From contig NZ_BJCL01000003.1 of assembly GCF_005403045.1 (NCBI RefSeq), positions 372,001 to 436,000 of the forward strand: a stretch of DNA of 64,000 bases. Reading direction: 5' to 3'. Position numbers and translations under genes: made by a program. The notes under the pieces are model-generated. The model saw nothing but the letters and a program-made list of their open reading frames with translations, searched no databases and was not told the DNA's origin. The DNA comes from Pseudaquabacterium pictum. GTDB taxonomy: Bacteria > Pseudomonadota > Gammaproteobacteria > Burkholderiales > Burkholderiaceae_C. Of this stretch, positions 30,693 through 39,512 are shown one piece after another (position 1 is the stretch's first letter; every line of letters starts with the position of its first letter).

Positions 30693-31961
30693 TCAAGCGG
30701 CGTGGGCGGGCAGCGCGGCCAGCGTGCGCACCGGCGAGGCGATGATCACCAACGCCTGCAGCCCGAAGCCGGCCAGCGCCAGCAGCAGGCAGGCGCCGGC
30801 GCCCCACTGCGCCCCCACCGCCGCGCCCAGGGCCGCGCCAAGCGGTCGCGCGCCCATGTTCACCGTCAGGAAGATCGCCGACACCCGGCCCAGCAGCGCA
30901 GGCGGCGTGACGGTCTGGCGCAGCGTGGTGCTGCTGATGGTCCACAGGATCGGCCCGGCGCCGAACAGGAAGAAACTGGCGCCCGCCAGCGCACCGGCGG
31001 GCCACAGCAGGCTGGCCGCCATGGTGGCCATGGCCAGCACCGAGCACAGCGGCCCCAACACCACCACCGTGCCGAAGGGCAGGGCGCCCAGGATGCGTGG
31101 CGCCGCCAGCGCGCCCAGCACCATGCCCACACCGTAGGCGGCCAGGGTGAAACCGACGGCTTGGGCATCCAGCCCCAGGCTGCGCATGGCGTAGGGCACA
31201 TAGGCCGCCTGCAGCACGAACCACGACAGGTTCCAGGCCACGGCGGTCAGCAAGATGGGCCGCAGCAGCCGGTGTTGCCAGGCCTGGGCGGCGCCTTCCT
31301 TCAGCTCGAGCCAGGGGTGGCGCGCCGGGGCAGGTGTGCGCGCCGGCTCGGGCAGGCGCACCAGCAGCGCCACGGCCGCCAGCGACAACCCGGTGGCCAG
31401 CGCAAAGGCCAGGCCGCCGCCCGCCCAGCCCACCAGCGCACCGGCCAGCGCCGGGCCGCCGGCATAGGCGATGCTGCGCGCCAGTTCCAGCCGGCTGTTA
31501 GCCACGCCAAGCGCACCCCGCGGCACCAGGGCCGGCACCAGGGCGGGCGCCGCCACGCTGAAGCCCACCGTGCCGGCTGCGCCGATGAAGCCCAGCAAGC
31601 CCAGCAGCAGCAGCGACAACTGCCCCGTGGTCGTGCCCAGCAGCAGGGCGGCCAGCGACAACGCCCGCAGCGATTCGGCCACCACCATCAGCCGCCGGCG
31701 CGACTGGCGGTCGGCCAGCAGGCCCAGCGGAATGGCCAGCAGCAGGAAGGGCAGGCTCTGAACCGTGTGCAGCAGGCCGATCTGGCCCGGCCCGGCGCCC
31801 AGCGCCAGCACCGCCACCATCGGCACGGCCGCCAGGCTCACCTGCTCGGCGGACTGTGCAGCCAAATTGGCGCCTGCCAGGCGCTGGAAGGCTGGAGGCA
31901 GCGGGGTGGCCAGGCGGGATGGATCGGTGGTTGTCGGCTGGACAGGCAGAGGGGCAGTCAT
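30693..31961 (-). CDS. MFS transporter (DHA3/enterobactin-exporter-like)
   Basis: The 422-aa membrane protein has 12 predicted helices. Cytoplasmic-loop motif A is GLLADRQSRRRLMVVAESLRAL, placing it in the MFS_3/DHA3 group of drug or siderophore exporters. The N-terminal 25 residues are unstructured. The second half repeats a loop motif less clearly. The gene is 32 bp upstream of the YciI lipoprotein on the same strand. No regulator lies next to it. The substrate is not predictable; the group includes macrolide and enterobactin exporters. Confidence 0.85.
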   Translation of the reverse strand: MTAPLPVQPTTTDPSRLATPLPPAFQRLAGANLAAQSAEQVSLAAVPMVAVLALGAGPGQIGLLHTVQSLPFLLLAIPLGLLADRQSRRRLMVVAESLRALSLAALLLGTTTGQLSLLLLGLLGFIGAAGTVGFSVAAPALVPALVPRGALGVANSRLELARSIAYAGGPALAGALVGWAGGGLAFALATGLSLAAVALLVRLPEPARTPAPARHPWLELKEGAAQAWQHRLLRPILLTAVAWNLSWFVLQAAYVPYAMRSLGLDAQAVGFTLAAYGVGMVLGALAAPRILGALPFGTVVVLGPLCSVLAMATMAASLLWPAGALAGASFFLFGAGPILWTISSTTLRQTVTPPALLGRVSAIFLTVNMGARPLGAALGAAVGAQWGAGACLLLALAGFGLQALVIIASPVRTLAALPAHAA

Positions 31962-32019
31962 GCACCGATGCTGACCGCGCCACGCCGCGCGGTCTGGCCG
32001 TTTCCGGACCTGTGCAGCC

Positions 32020-33477
32020 TCAGGCGCTGGCCGGGTCGCGCGCCTGCAGCCGCATGCGCAACCCCACCGGCGTCATCGTGAAGTTCAGCTGTTCCACCGG
32101 CGGCTGGCCGTCGTCGGTGGCCACGCCGGCGATGTCGAAGTGTTGCAGCAGCACCGCCATCGCCATCTTCATCTCCAGCAGCGCCAGGTAGCGGCCAGGG
32201 CAGATGCGCGGGCCGGCGCCAAAGGGCATGGAGATGCGCTTGGCCGCACTGGCGGCCTGGCCCGGGTTGCCCTCGGCGAGCCAGCGCTGCGGCTGGAACT
32301 GCGCCGCCTGCGGCACATGGGCATCACTGACCGAGTCCACCCGCATCAGGCCGAAGACGATCATGCCGGTGGTGATCTGCACGCCGCCGACCACGCAGTC
32401 GCGCAGCGCCTGCTGCGGCATCAGCGGGGCCACCGGCTTCAGGCGCATGGTCTCGTGGCAGCAGGCTTCCACGTAGTCGAGCTGCTCCACCATCTCCAGC
32501 GTGGGCAGGGCGCTGCGGCCGCAGACCCGGCGCACCTCCTCGGTGGCCAGGGCCAGGGTCAGCGGATGCTCCCACAGCAGGTGGATCATCCAGGCGATGG
32601 TGTTGGCGGTGGTGTCCTCGCCGGCCAGCAGCATGGTCAGCACATTGCCGGCCACCTGGCTGTCGTCGATGCCGCTGCCGGGTTCATCGGCGGCGGTGAG
32701 CATGGCCTCCAGCAGGTTCTGCGGCTGGGTGCGGCGGTCGGGCTCGGCGGCCAGGCGGTCGCGGGCCTGGGTGATGAAGCCGTCCACGGCGGCCTTCACC
32801 GCCACCAGGCTGCGCTGCAGGTCGCGGTCGGCCTGCGACGGGAACCAGCGCCAGGTGGGCAGCGGCGCGAACACCCGGCGGGTGATCGCCGGGAAGATCT
32901 GGTCCAGGTGCTGCTGGATCACGTCGTCGTCGCTCTGCAGCGTGTTCACCGATGCGCCGAAGGCCAGGCCGGCGATGGTGTCCACGGTGTAGCGCATCAG
33001 GTCGGCCTGCAGGTCGATGGCCGACTGGCCGGCAGCGGCCTGCTGCCAGCGCGCCACCAGCCGCTGGGCCACGCCCTGCAGCGACGGGAAGTAGCGCCGC
33101 ACATGGCCGGGGTCGAAGCCGTGCATCACCATCCGGCGCTGCGCCCGCCAAGTGTCGCCGGTGGCGTTGAACACGCCCACCGGCAGGCCCATCTCCTCCA
33201 CGATCTCGCGCAGCCGGCTGGTGCGGCGGAAGCCGTCGGGCCGGTCGCGCAGCGTGGCCTGCACCAGCGTGTGGTCGCCGAACACCACCGCCCGGCGCGG
33301 GCCCAGCTGCATCCGGAACACCGGGCCGTACTGCCGGCACCACTGCTCCATCTGCAGGTGCAGGCGCTGCGGCTGGATCTGCAGCAGGTTGCCCACCACC
33401 GGCAGGCCGCGCGGGCCGGGCAGGTCGTCGAAGCGGCGCACGGCAGGCGCGGTGGCGGTGGCGGTGTCCGGTGACAT
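32020..33477 (-). CDS. Cytochrome P450
   Basis: The 485-aa soluble P450 monooxygenase has the proline-rich N-terminal hinge (PGPRGLPVVGNLLQIQ), an I-helix oxygen-activation motif AGEDTT, the K-helix ETMR (ExxR) and the heme loop FGAGPRICPGRYLALLEMK with the axial Cys. The length and the PGP...G entry resemble microsomal-type P450s (similar to CYP102/CYP110 or fatty-acid hydroxylase groups) more than short bacterial camphor-type ones. No reductase or ferredoxin gene is adjacent, so electrons come from elsewhere. The start at 33477 (MSPDTATATAPAVRR) is chosen because sequence before it is not P450-like. It is divergent from a DMT exporter gene, 124 bp apart. Confidence 0.93.
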   Translation of the reverse strand: MSPDTATATAPAVRRFDDLPGPRGLPVVGNLLQIQPQRLHLQMEQWCRQYGPVFRMQLGPRRAVVFGDHTLVQATLRDRPDGFRRTSRLREIVEEMGLPVGVFNATGDTWRAQRRMVMHGFDPGHVRRYFPSLQGVAQRLVARWQQAAAGQSAIDLQADLMRYTVDTIAGLAFGASVNTLQSDDDVIQQHLDQIFPAITRRVFAPLPTWRWFPSQADRDLQRSLVAVKAAVDGFITQARDRLAAEPDRRTQPQNLLEAMLTAADEPGSGIDDSQVAGNVLTMLLAGEDTTANTIAWMIHLLWEHPLTLALATEEVRRVCGRSALPTLEMVEQLDYVEACCHETMRLKPVAPLMPQQALRDCVVGGVQITTGMIVFGLMRVDSVSDAHVPQAAQFQPQRWLAEGNPGQAASAAKRISMPFGAGPRICPGRYLALLEMKMAMAVLLQHFDIAGVATDDGQPPVEQLNFTMTPVGLRMRLQARDPASA

Positions 33478-33601
33478 GGGGGCGGGTCTCCGTCGGGCTG
33501 GTGGATGGCTGGCCGGCTGTCGCCTGCGGCACGCAGGGGGCGCCGCCGGCGTGCCAGCATGGTGCCATGCCGCACCGCGATCCCATGGCCTCGCTTCCCC
33601 C

Positions 33602-34525
33602 ATGCTGCGCCCGGCGCTGATCCCGCCGGTGCTGGCCGTCGCCTGGGGCCTGAACTGGCCGGCGGTCAAGACCATGCTGACGGTGATCCCGCCGTTCTCC
33701 GCCCGGGCGCTGGGCCTGGGGCTGGGCGTGCTGCTGCTGCTGGGCCTGGCGCTGCTGCGGCGCACCGCGCTGTGGCCGCAGCGGCGTGCCTGGCCGGCCA
33801 TCTGGGTGGGCGGGCTGCTGACGGTGGCGGTGTTCAACATCTGCACGGCGTTTGCGCAGCTGACCACCAGCACCTCGCGGGCGGCGGTGCTCACCTTCAC
33901 CATGCCGCTGATGTCGGCCTGCCTGGCCTGGTGGCTGCTGGGCGACCGGCCCGACCGCCGCAGCCAGGTGGCGCTGGGCCTGGGCGGGCTGGGCGTGGCG
34001 ATGCTGGCGGTACCGGTGGGGCAGGCGCTGGCTGCCGCGGCCAGCGCGTCCGGTGCCGGGACGCCCGCACCGGGTACCGCGCTGTGGGGTCTGTTGCTGC
34101 CGCTGGCCGCCGCGCTGGCCTGGGCGCTGGGCACGGTGGCCACCAAGCGCTGGCCGCCGCCGGGCGACCGCATCGTCATCACCGCCTGGCAGCTGGGCAT
34201 CGGCGCGCTGGTGGCCACGGTGGCGGCACTGGCCGCCGGCGAGCACCTGCCCACGGTGTGGCCGCTGCGGGTGCTGGTGGCGCTGGCCTGGCATGTGCTG
34301 ATCGCCACCGCAGTGGCCTATGTGTTGTGGTATCGGCTGCTGGAATCGGCCACCGCCACGGTGTCGTCACTCACCACCCTGGCGGTGCCCGTGGTGGGCG
34401 TGCTGGGCGCGATGGCCCTGGTGGGCGACCGGCCGTCGGCCACCGACTGGCTGGGCTTCCTGCTGGTGCTGGGCGGCGCGGCGCTGGCGCTGCTGCGGGT
34501 CAGCAAGCCGGCACCGGCCGTGTGA
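33602..34525 (+). CDS. EamA/DMT-superfamily transporter
   Basis: The 307-aa inner-membrane protein has ten helices in two EamA repeats, opening LIPPVLAVAWGLNWPAVKTML. The second repeat starts LLPLAAALAWALGTVATKRW and ends DWLGFLLVLGGAALALLRV. It is related to the DMT protein at 14.0 kb only at family level. It is divergent from the P450 gene and 10 bp upstream of the TerB-like gene. It could export a metabolite made by a neighbouring enzyme, but no substrate clue is visible. Confidence 0.88.
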   Translation: MLRPALIPPVLAVAWGLNWPAVKTMLTVIPPFSARALGLGLGVLLLLGLALLRRTALWPQRRAWPAIWVGGLLTVAVFNICTAFAQLTTSTSRAAVLTFTMPLMSACLAWWLLGDRPDRRSQVALGLGGLGVAMLAVPVGQALAAAASASGAGTPAPGTALWGLLLPLAAALAWALGTVATKRWPPPGDRIVITAWQLGIGALVATVAALAAGEHLPTVWPLRVLVALAWHVLIATAVAYVLWYRLLESATATVSSLTTLAVPVVGVLGAMALVGDRPSATDWLGFLLVLGGAALALLRVSKPAPAV

Positions 34526-34535
34526 TCATGGCCGC

Positions 34536-35009
34536 ATGCTGAAGACCCTGAAAGACCTGTTCGACAGCCTGCTGGCGCCGGCCGGCGGCACGCCGGAGGC
34601 GGCCGAGCACACCCTGCAACTGGCCACTGCAGTGCTGCTGGTGGAGGTGATGCGGGCCGATGCCAGCTTCCACACGGCAGAGCGCCAGGCCGTGCTGGCA
34701 GCACTGCGCCGGGTGTTCGCGCTCGACGACGACGAAGCGGCCCGCCTGACCGAGCTTGCCACCACCACCGCGCAGCAGGCGACCGATCTGTTCGGCTTCA
34801 CCTCGAAGCTGAACGACCGCCTGGACATGGCGCAGAAGCTGCACATGGTCGAGCTGATGTGGCAGGTGGCCTATGCCGACGGCCACCTGGCCGACCATGA
34901 GCGCCACGTGCTGTGGCGGGTGGCCGATCTGCTGCATGTGCCGCAGGGGGCGTACGTGAATGCCCGGTTGCGGGCGCAGCAGGCGGTGGGCGCGCAGGGC
35001 CAGGCTTAG
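34536..35009 (+). CDS. TerB-like (tellurite resistance/DjlA-type) protein
   Basis: The 157-aa helical protein matches the TerB-like fold. The pattern is LLVEVMRADASFHTAERQAVLAALRRVFALDDDEAARL, repeated as LMWQVAYADGHLADHERHVLWRVADLLHV, with acidic residues (AD...E) at the sites proposed to bind metal. Proteins of this size often accompany membrane or stress functions; tellurite resistance itself is not implied without the other ter genes, which are absent here. The start at 34536 follows the DMT gene by 10 bp, so the two are likely one transcript. Confidence 0.8.
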   Translation: MLKTLKDLFDSLLAPAGGTPEAAEHTLQLATAVLLVEVMRADASFHTAERQAVLAALRRVFALDDDEAARLTELATTTAQQATDLFGFTSKLNDRLDMAQKLHMVELMWQVAYADGHLADHERHVLWRVADLLHVPQGAYVNARLRAQQAVGAQGQA

Positions 35010-35080
35010 GCGCGACAGCGAGGTGCGGGGCGGTGCCCGTGCATCCGGCGCAGGACGCCCGCTGGGCCAGTCAGCGGTGC

Positions 35081-36334
35081 CTACGCGTCGCGTGACGCAC
35101 CGTGCAGGCCACCCGCCGTCTCCTCCTCGGCTGGGCGCGGCGCAGCCCCGTGCGCTGCGGCGCGCTCCAGGCGCAGGGCCACCAGCGCCGCCGCCAGCGA
35201 CAGCAGCACGCAGCCTGTGAGCAGCGTGAGCAAGGCGACGGGCGTGGGCGACACCTCCACCACCAAGGCGGTGAACGTGCTGAGCACCGCCCCCCATGCC
35301 ATCACCAGCGCGCCGCCCAGTCCCGCGGCCGTGCCGGCCAAGGCCGGGCGAACCGACAAGGTCCCGGCGTTGGCGCTGGGCAGCGTCAGGCCGTTGCCCA
35401 GGCCGATGAAGAGTGTGAAGCCGAACAGCGCCAGCGGGTGCGCGGCACCGGCCGCAAACACGCCGAGGCCCAGCGCCATGCCCAGCACGGCCACCACCCG
35501 GCCCGCCACCAGCGGCACGCCCACACCCAGCCGGCGCGCCTGCCGCGCGCTGATGGCAGCGCCCACGAGAAAGCCGCCGGTGATCGACCCCACGCCGAGG
35601 CCCACCTCGGCGGGCGACAGACCCCAGGCCGCCTTGCCGACATAGGGCACGCCGGTGACGAACACGTAGAAGGCCCCCACCGAGAAGGCCGTGCACAGGA
35701 CGTAGGCCCAGTAGCGGCTGGAGCGCAGCAAGGCCGCCCAGTCCGCCAGCCGCGGCGCGGGCAGCCCCGGGGCACGCGTCTCGCCCATGTCGGCCCAGGC
35801 CAGCAGCAGCAGCGCGCCGCCAAGCAGGGCATACAGCGCGAACACCGCGCGCCAGCCAAGGCTCACGTCCAGAACGCCACCGAGCATGGGCCCCAGCATC
35901 GGCGCCACGGCCATCGCCGAGGCGATCAGGCTCAGCTTGGTGGCCGACTCGACGGCGGAGTGCTGGTCGCGGATGGCCGCGCTGGACACGACAACGCCGG
36001 CGACGATCACGGCCTGCAGCACCCGGCAGGCCAGCAGCACGGCCACGTTGGGCGCCAGCATGCACCCCAGCGACGCGCCGATGAACAGCAGCAGGGCGCC
36101 CAGCATCACTGGCCGGCGGCCGAAGTGGTCGGAGACGGGCCCCAGACCCAACTGGAACAGCGCCGACGCCAGCATGTAGCCGGACACCGCCAGCGCCGTC
36201 ACCGATTCGCGTGCGGCCAAGTCGCGCGCCATGGAGGGCAGCGACGGCAGGACCATGTTCAGGGTCAGTGCTGACAGCGCGGTGAGCAGCGTCAGCGTGA
36301 TCAGGCGTGGAGGCGAGCGGGTCAAGCGCAGCAT
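35081..36334 (-). CDS. Bcr/CflA-type MFS drug exporter
   Basis: The 417-aa protein has 12 helices and belongs to the DHA1 group. MVLPSLPSMARDLAA and the motif-A loop GPVSDHFGRRPVMLGALLLFIG are typical of Bcr/CflA bicyclomycin-chloramphenicol exporters, as is RVLQAVIVAGVVVSSAAIRDQ. It could export small antibiotics or metabolites such as sulfonamides or arabinose. The start at 36334 gives the usual short cytoplasmic N-terminus; the longer open frame adds an implausible Arg/Cys-rich leader. It is divergent from the TAP-like hydrolase gene with 362 bp between. Confidence 0.9.
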   Translation of the reverse strand: MLRLTRSPPRLITLTLLTALSALTLNMVLPSLPSMARDLAARESVTALAVSGYMLASALFQLGLGPVSDHFGRRPVMLGALLLFIGASLGCMLAPNVAVLLACRVLQAVIVAGVVVSSAAIRDQHSAVESATKLSLIASAMAVAPMLGPMLGGVLDVSLGWRAVFALYALLGGALLLLAWADMGETRAPGLPAPRLADWAALLRSSRYWAYVLCTAFSVGAFYVFVTGVPYVGKAAWGLSPAEVGLGVGSITGGFLVGAAISARQARRLGVGVPLVAGRVVAVLGMALGLGVFAAGAAHPLALFGFTLFIGLGNGLTLPSANAGTLSVRPALAGTAAGLGGALVMAWGAVLSTFTALVVEVSPTPVALLTLLTGCVLLSLAAALVALRLERAAAHGAAPRPAEEETAGGLHGASRDA

Positions 36335-36696
36335 TGTGCTGGAGAGCGCCGAGGCGTGTGGCGTGCACGGACCCAGCCGACCGATGCGCGACAGACGCTG
36401 GCCAACCGCGCTTGTTCCGGCGACGCTGCGGCCCAGGCCACGGCGGTTGGCCGCGACCGGGGGTTGACGGATGTCGGCGCGGACCCCCGTGCACGCGCAC
36501 GGCTGCCGCCACGCCCGGCACACAACGCATGCGTGCTGCCGCCGTCACGGACAGACCATGCGAGCATGACGACTTCGCCGACCATGCACCCGTCGCCTGG
36601 CACATCCGCTGCCGTGACCCCGCCGCTGTGGTGCATCCGCCGGCCGGCCTCGGAAACTGCCCCCCTGGCGTTCAACACCATCCGGAGATTCCAACC
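36335..36696. other. Intergenic stretch without a recognised gene
   Basis: This 362-bp divergent interval separates the Bcr/CflA exporter from the TAP-like hydrolase. Open frames cross it, but none has a credible protein pattern or RBS. It presumably holds both promoters; no convincing -35/-10 pair, operator or hairpin was found by eye. GGAG at 36683-36686 is the hydrolase RBS. Confidence 0.5.
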
Positions 36697-38310
36697 ATGA
36701 CGGCACCTGCACGTCCAGCGCCCGGCCTGGGCCGCAACATCCGCGCGGCGAACCTGGCACGTGCGCTGTTGCATCGCCGCTTGCTGCTGGGCATCACGGT
36801 CGGGGCTGTCATGGCCGGCAGCCCGGCCGCCCAGGCCGCGGCCTCCGCCCGCGCCAAGTTCGGCGCGGCATGGCAAACCGTCGACTGCAAGACCTTCGAC
36901 GTGCCTGCCGCCGTGGCGGCCCAGTCGGATTGCGGGTATGTCACGGCGCCGGAACAGCACGCGGCGCCCAAGGGACGCACGATTCAGCTGGCCGTGGTGC
37001 GCATCCGCAGCACCAGCAAGCGCGCTGCTGCCGATCCCCTGTTTGTCGAACAGGGTGGCCCGGGGGACTCCACCATCGGGGTGATCGTCGATTCGGCAGT
37101 GCCGAACCTGCCCGAACTGCAAGCCGTTCTGAAACGCCGTGACCTGGTCTTCGTCGAGGAACGGGGCACGCGGTATTCCAAGCCTTTCCTGTCCTGCCCG
37201 GAGTACGACGCCAGGAACATCGCCGTTGCCAAGGGCGAGATGGCCTACACCGACCCCAGCTGGTTCAAGACCTGCCAGGAGCGCTTCAAGGCGCAGGGCA
37301 TCAACCTCAACGCCTTCAACACCCGCGAGAACGCAGCGGATGTCTATTTCGTCGCCGAGACGCTGGGCATCCGGTCATTCAACTACTACGGTGTGTCCTA
37401 CGGCACGCTGCTGGGGCAATACGTCATCGCCCAGGCGGACAAGCACAAGGCGAAACTCCGCAGCGTGATCCTCGATGGCGTCGTCCGGCCGGACATCGAC
37501 TTCAATCTGGCGGCGGGGCACACCCTGAGCCATGCCCTGCGCAACCTGTTTCACGCCTGCGCCCAGGATCAACGTTGTGGCCAGGCCTATCCCAACCTTG
37601 AGCAGAAGTTTCTGGCCATCGTCGATCAGCTCAACCAGAAGCCGGTTGCCTTGACCCTGACCACGCCGTTGGGCAAGCAGGCGGTCGTGAGCCAAGTTGA
37701 CGGCAATGCCTTTGCCACGGCCTTGCTGCCTCTGCTGGCCCGGCCCTATTCCGGCAACACCGCCCGCGGCACGTCCATCCCCAGGTACATCCAGGCCGCA
37801 AGCCAGGGGAACTTCGGCTGGGTTGCAGACAGCCTGTCCGCGGACCTGGAAAGCAGTGACGGCAGCGCGAAGGGGATGTACCACAGCGTGCTCTGCGCCC
37901 GGGCCAGATCGGTGCAGGCGACGCCCACCCAGGTCTTGCCGCCAGCCTTTCCGCAACTCATTCCTTGGGGCCTCCGCGAAGGCGAAGCGGTGATGAAGGT
38001 CTGCGACGTTCTCCAAGCCGACTTGACGCCACCGTTTGTCCTGGAAAATCGCGAGATCCCGACGCTGGTGCTGAACGGCGCCTACGACCCGGTGACGCCC
38101 CAGCCCTACGGGGAGGCCGTGGCCAGGAACCTGAAGCATGCCCATGTCTACACCTTCCCCGGCCTGGGTCACGGGTCGTTCTTTCCGCCGCCGGGCATGC
38201 CGGCGACGGACTGCGTGATCCAGATCGCCACTGACTTTCTTGCCAACCCCAGGCAAGCGCCCAATGGCAGTTGCCTCACGCAAATCAAGCCGCTCTTCGT
38301 GGTGGAGTGA
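36697..38310 (+). CDS. Alpha/beta-hydrolase of the TAP (tripeptidyl aminopeptidase) type
   Basis: The 537-aa exported hydrolase has a long N-region and a hydrophobic signal (LLLGITVGAVMAGSPAAQA). The catalytic Ser lies in GVSYGTLLG (GxSxG) and the acid in LNGAYDPVTPQP. The His is in FPGLGHGSFFPP, within the TAP-like C-terminal domain. The oxyanion region is EQGGPGDST. Relatives release N-terminal peptides or split small esters and amides in the periplasm or medium. Codon use looks less extremely GC-rich at third positions than neighbouring genes, so recent acquisition is possible. GGAG 10 bases upstream supports the ATG at 36697. A small GC hairpin lies after it at 38374-38388. Confidence 0.88.
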   Translation: MTAPARPAPGLGRNIRAANLARALLHRRLLLGITVGAVMAGSPAAQAAASARAKFGAAWQTVDCKTFDVPAAVAAQSDCGYVTAPEQHAAPKGRTIQLAVVRIRSTSKRAAADPLFVEQGGPGDSTIGVIVDSAVPNLPELQAVLKRRDLVFVEERGTRYSKPFLSCPEYDARNIAVAKGEMAYTDPSWFKTCQERFKAQGINLNAFNTRENAADVYFVAETLGIRSFNYYGVSYGTLLGQYVIAQADKHKAKLRSVILDGVVRPDIDFNLAAGHTLSHALRNLFHACAQDQRCGQAYPNLEQKFLAIVDQLNQKPVALTLTTPLGKQAVVSQVDGNAFATALLPLLARPYSGNTARGTSIPRYIQAASQGNFGWVADSLSADLESSDGSAKGMYHSVLCARARSVQATPTQVLPPAFPQLIPWGLREGEAVMKVCDVLQADLTPPFVLENREIPTLVLNGAYDPVTPQPYGEAVARNLKHAHVYTFPGLGHGSFFPPPGMPATDCVIQIATDFLANPRQAPNGSCLTQIKPLFVVE

Positions 38311-38485
38311 GTCATGCATCCATGGGCGGCATGCATCGGCGTCTGAATCGTTTCCCGGTCAGACGGACAAGTAGCGGAGCGGCTCCGCCACCGCCGCCAC
38401 GGTCGGTGTCAGGCCGGAGGGGAGCGGGTCACCCCTCAGCGCACCCGAATGCCCATTCAGGAAGTCTGTAGCAAGCCCAGAGGCG

Positions 38486-39385
38486 TCAGCCAACACCCTG
38501 CATGGTGCGGGAGGCTTCTTTGTGGATCCAGGCCAGAAAGGCCTCGACGGGCGGACGCTTGGCGTGGCGGGCCGGGTAAACCGCGAAGTGGGCTTTCACG
38601 CGCAGACTCTTGTCAAAGCCGAAGAGCGGGCGCAGCCGGCCCTCGCTCAAGTGTCGCTCTGCCAGCGTGGCGCTCTCCAGCGCCACGCCCAGGCCGAGCA
38701 CAGCGGCCTCCAGCGCCATCTGCGCACGGTCGAAGCGCAGCGTGAAGCGCTCCGGCGGGCGTTTGTCCGAAAACGCGCGGAACCAGTCGATCCACTGCAC
38801 CACGCTCACATTGCTCTGGATCAGCGGCGCGTCCAGCAACTGCTCGATGCGCTTGAGCCGGTGCGCACGGATGAATGCTGGGCTGGCCAGCGGCAGGATG
38901 CGCTCCTCGAACAGCGGTTCGACCACCAGATCGGGCCAGTTCGGCACACCGTAGCGGATGTCCAGGTCGGCCTGCCCGAGCGCGAAATCGCTGTGGATGT
39001 GCGCCGCCGAGAGGTTCATCGAGATGCCCGGGTTGGCCTGCGCGAAGGCCGGCAGCCGCGACATCAACCACAGCGTGGCGAAACTCGGCGAGGCGTGCAC
39101 GTACAGGCTGTTGGCCACGCCGTGCCGCACGTCGTCGGTGGCGGCGCCGATGGCCGTGAGCGCCCCGGCCACGCGTGACAGGTACTGCTCGCCGGCGGTG
39201 CTGAGGCGCACGCCATGCGCGCTGCGCTCCAGCAAGCGGACGCCGAGCTGGGCCTCCAACCGCGCCACCTGGTGGCTGATGGCCGATGCGGTGACATGCA
39301 GTTCGGCGGCAGCCAGCGCAAAGCTGCGGCGGCGCGCCACGGCCTCAAAGGCCTGCAGGCTGGCGATGGGGGGCAACAGGGACAT
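38486..39385 (-). CDS. LysR-type transcriptional regulator (GcvA-like)
   Basis: The 299-aa regulator has an N-terminal winged helix-turn-helix (LQAFEAVARRRSFALAAAELHVTASAISHQVARLEAQLGVRLLER) and a C-terminal effector-binding domain. The overall pattern (MSLLPPIASLQAFEAVARRRSF, then the SFATLWLMSRLPAF segment) is that of GcvA-like LysR proteins. It is divergent from the SDR/TRAP/transketolase operon, 127 bp apart, which makes it the likely regulator of that operon and of itself. The inducer is probably the imported substrate or an intermediate. The start at 39385 gives the standard N-terminus. A T-N11-A dyad sits 22 bases upstream of its ATG. Confidence 0.92.
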   Translation of the reverse strand: MSLLPPIASLQAFEAVARRRSFALAAAELHVTASAISHQVARLEAQLGVRLLERSAHGVRLSTAGEQYLSRVAGALTAIGAATDDVRHGVANSLYVHASPSFATLWLMSRLPAFAQANPGISMNLSAAHIHSDFALGQADLDIRYGVPNWPDLVVEPLFEERILPLASPAFIRAHRLKRIEQLLDAPLIQSNVSVVQWIDWFRAFSDKRPPERFTLRFDRAQMALEAAVLGLGVALESATLAERHLSEGRLRPLFGFDKSLRVKAHFAVYPARHAKRPPVEAFLAWIHKEASRTMQGVG

Positions 39386-39406
39386 GGGGGCAACCCGGTT
39401 GTTGGA

Positions 39407-39419
39407 TGACAGATTGTCA
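39407..39419. promoter_or_regulatory. LysR-type operator (T-N11-A dyad)
   Basis: TGACA-GAT-TGTCA is a perfect 5-bp dyad whose ends give exactly T-N11-A, the core of LysR-type binding sites. It lies in the 127-bp interval between the divergent LysR gene and the SDR gene. A second overlapping pair of inverted repeats (CTTGC...GCAAG at 39441-39456 and GGCAA-GCGT-TTGCC at 39451-39464) lies closer to the operon and may be the activation half-site or promoter region. Confidence 0.7.
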
Positions 39420-39512
39420 CCTTGGGCTGAAAACTCGTCGCTTGCTGTCAGGCAAGCGTTTGCCGAAGATGCCGGCACCTTCCCAACACCCCACGCTCAG
39501 GAGACCTCCAAC

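Noticed and set aside
34536-35009. Tellurite resistance locus
   Set aside because: Only a TerB-like domain is present; terA, terC, terD and terZ are absent here.
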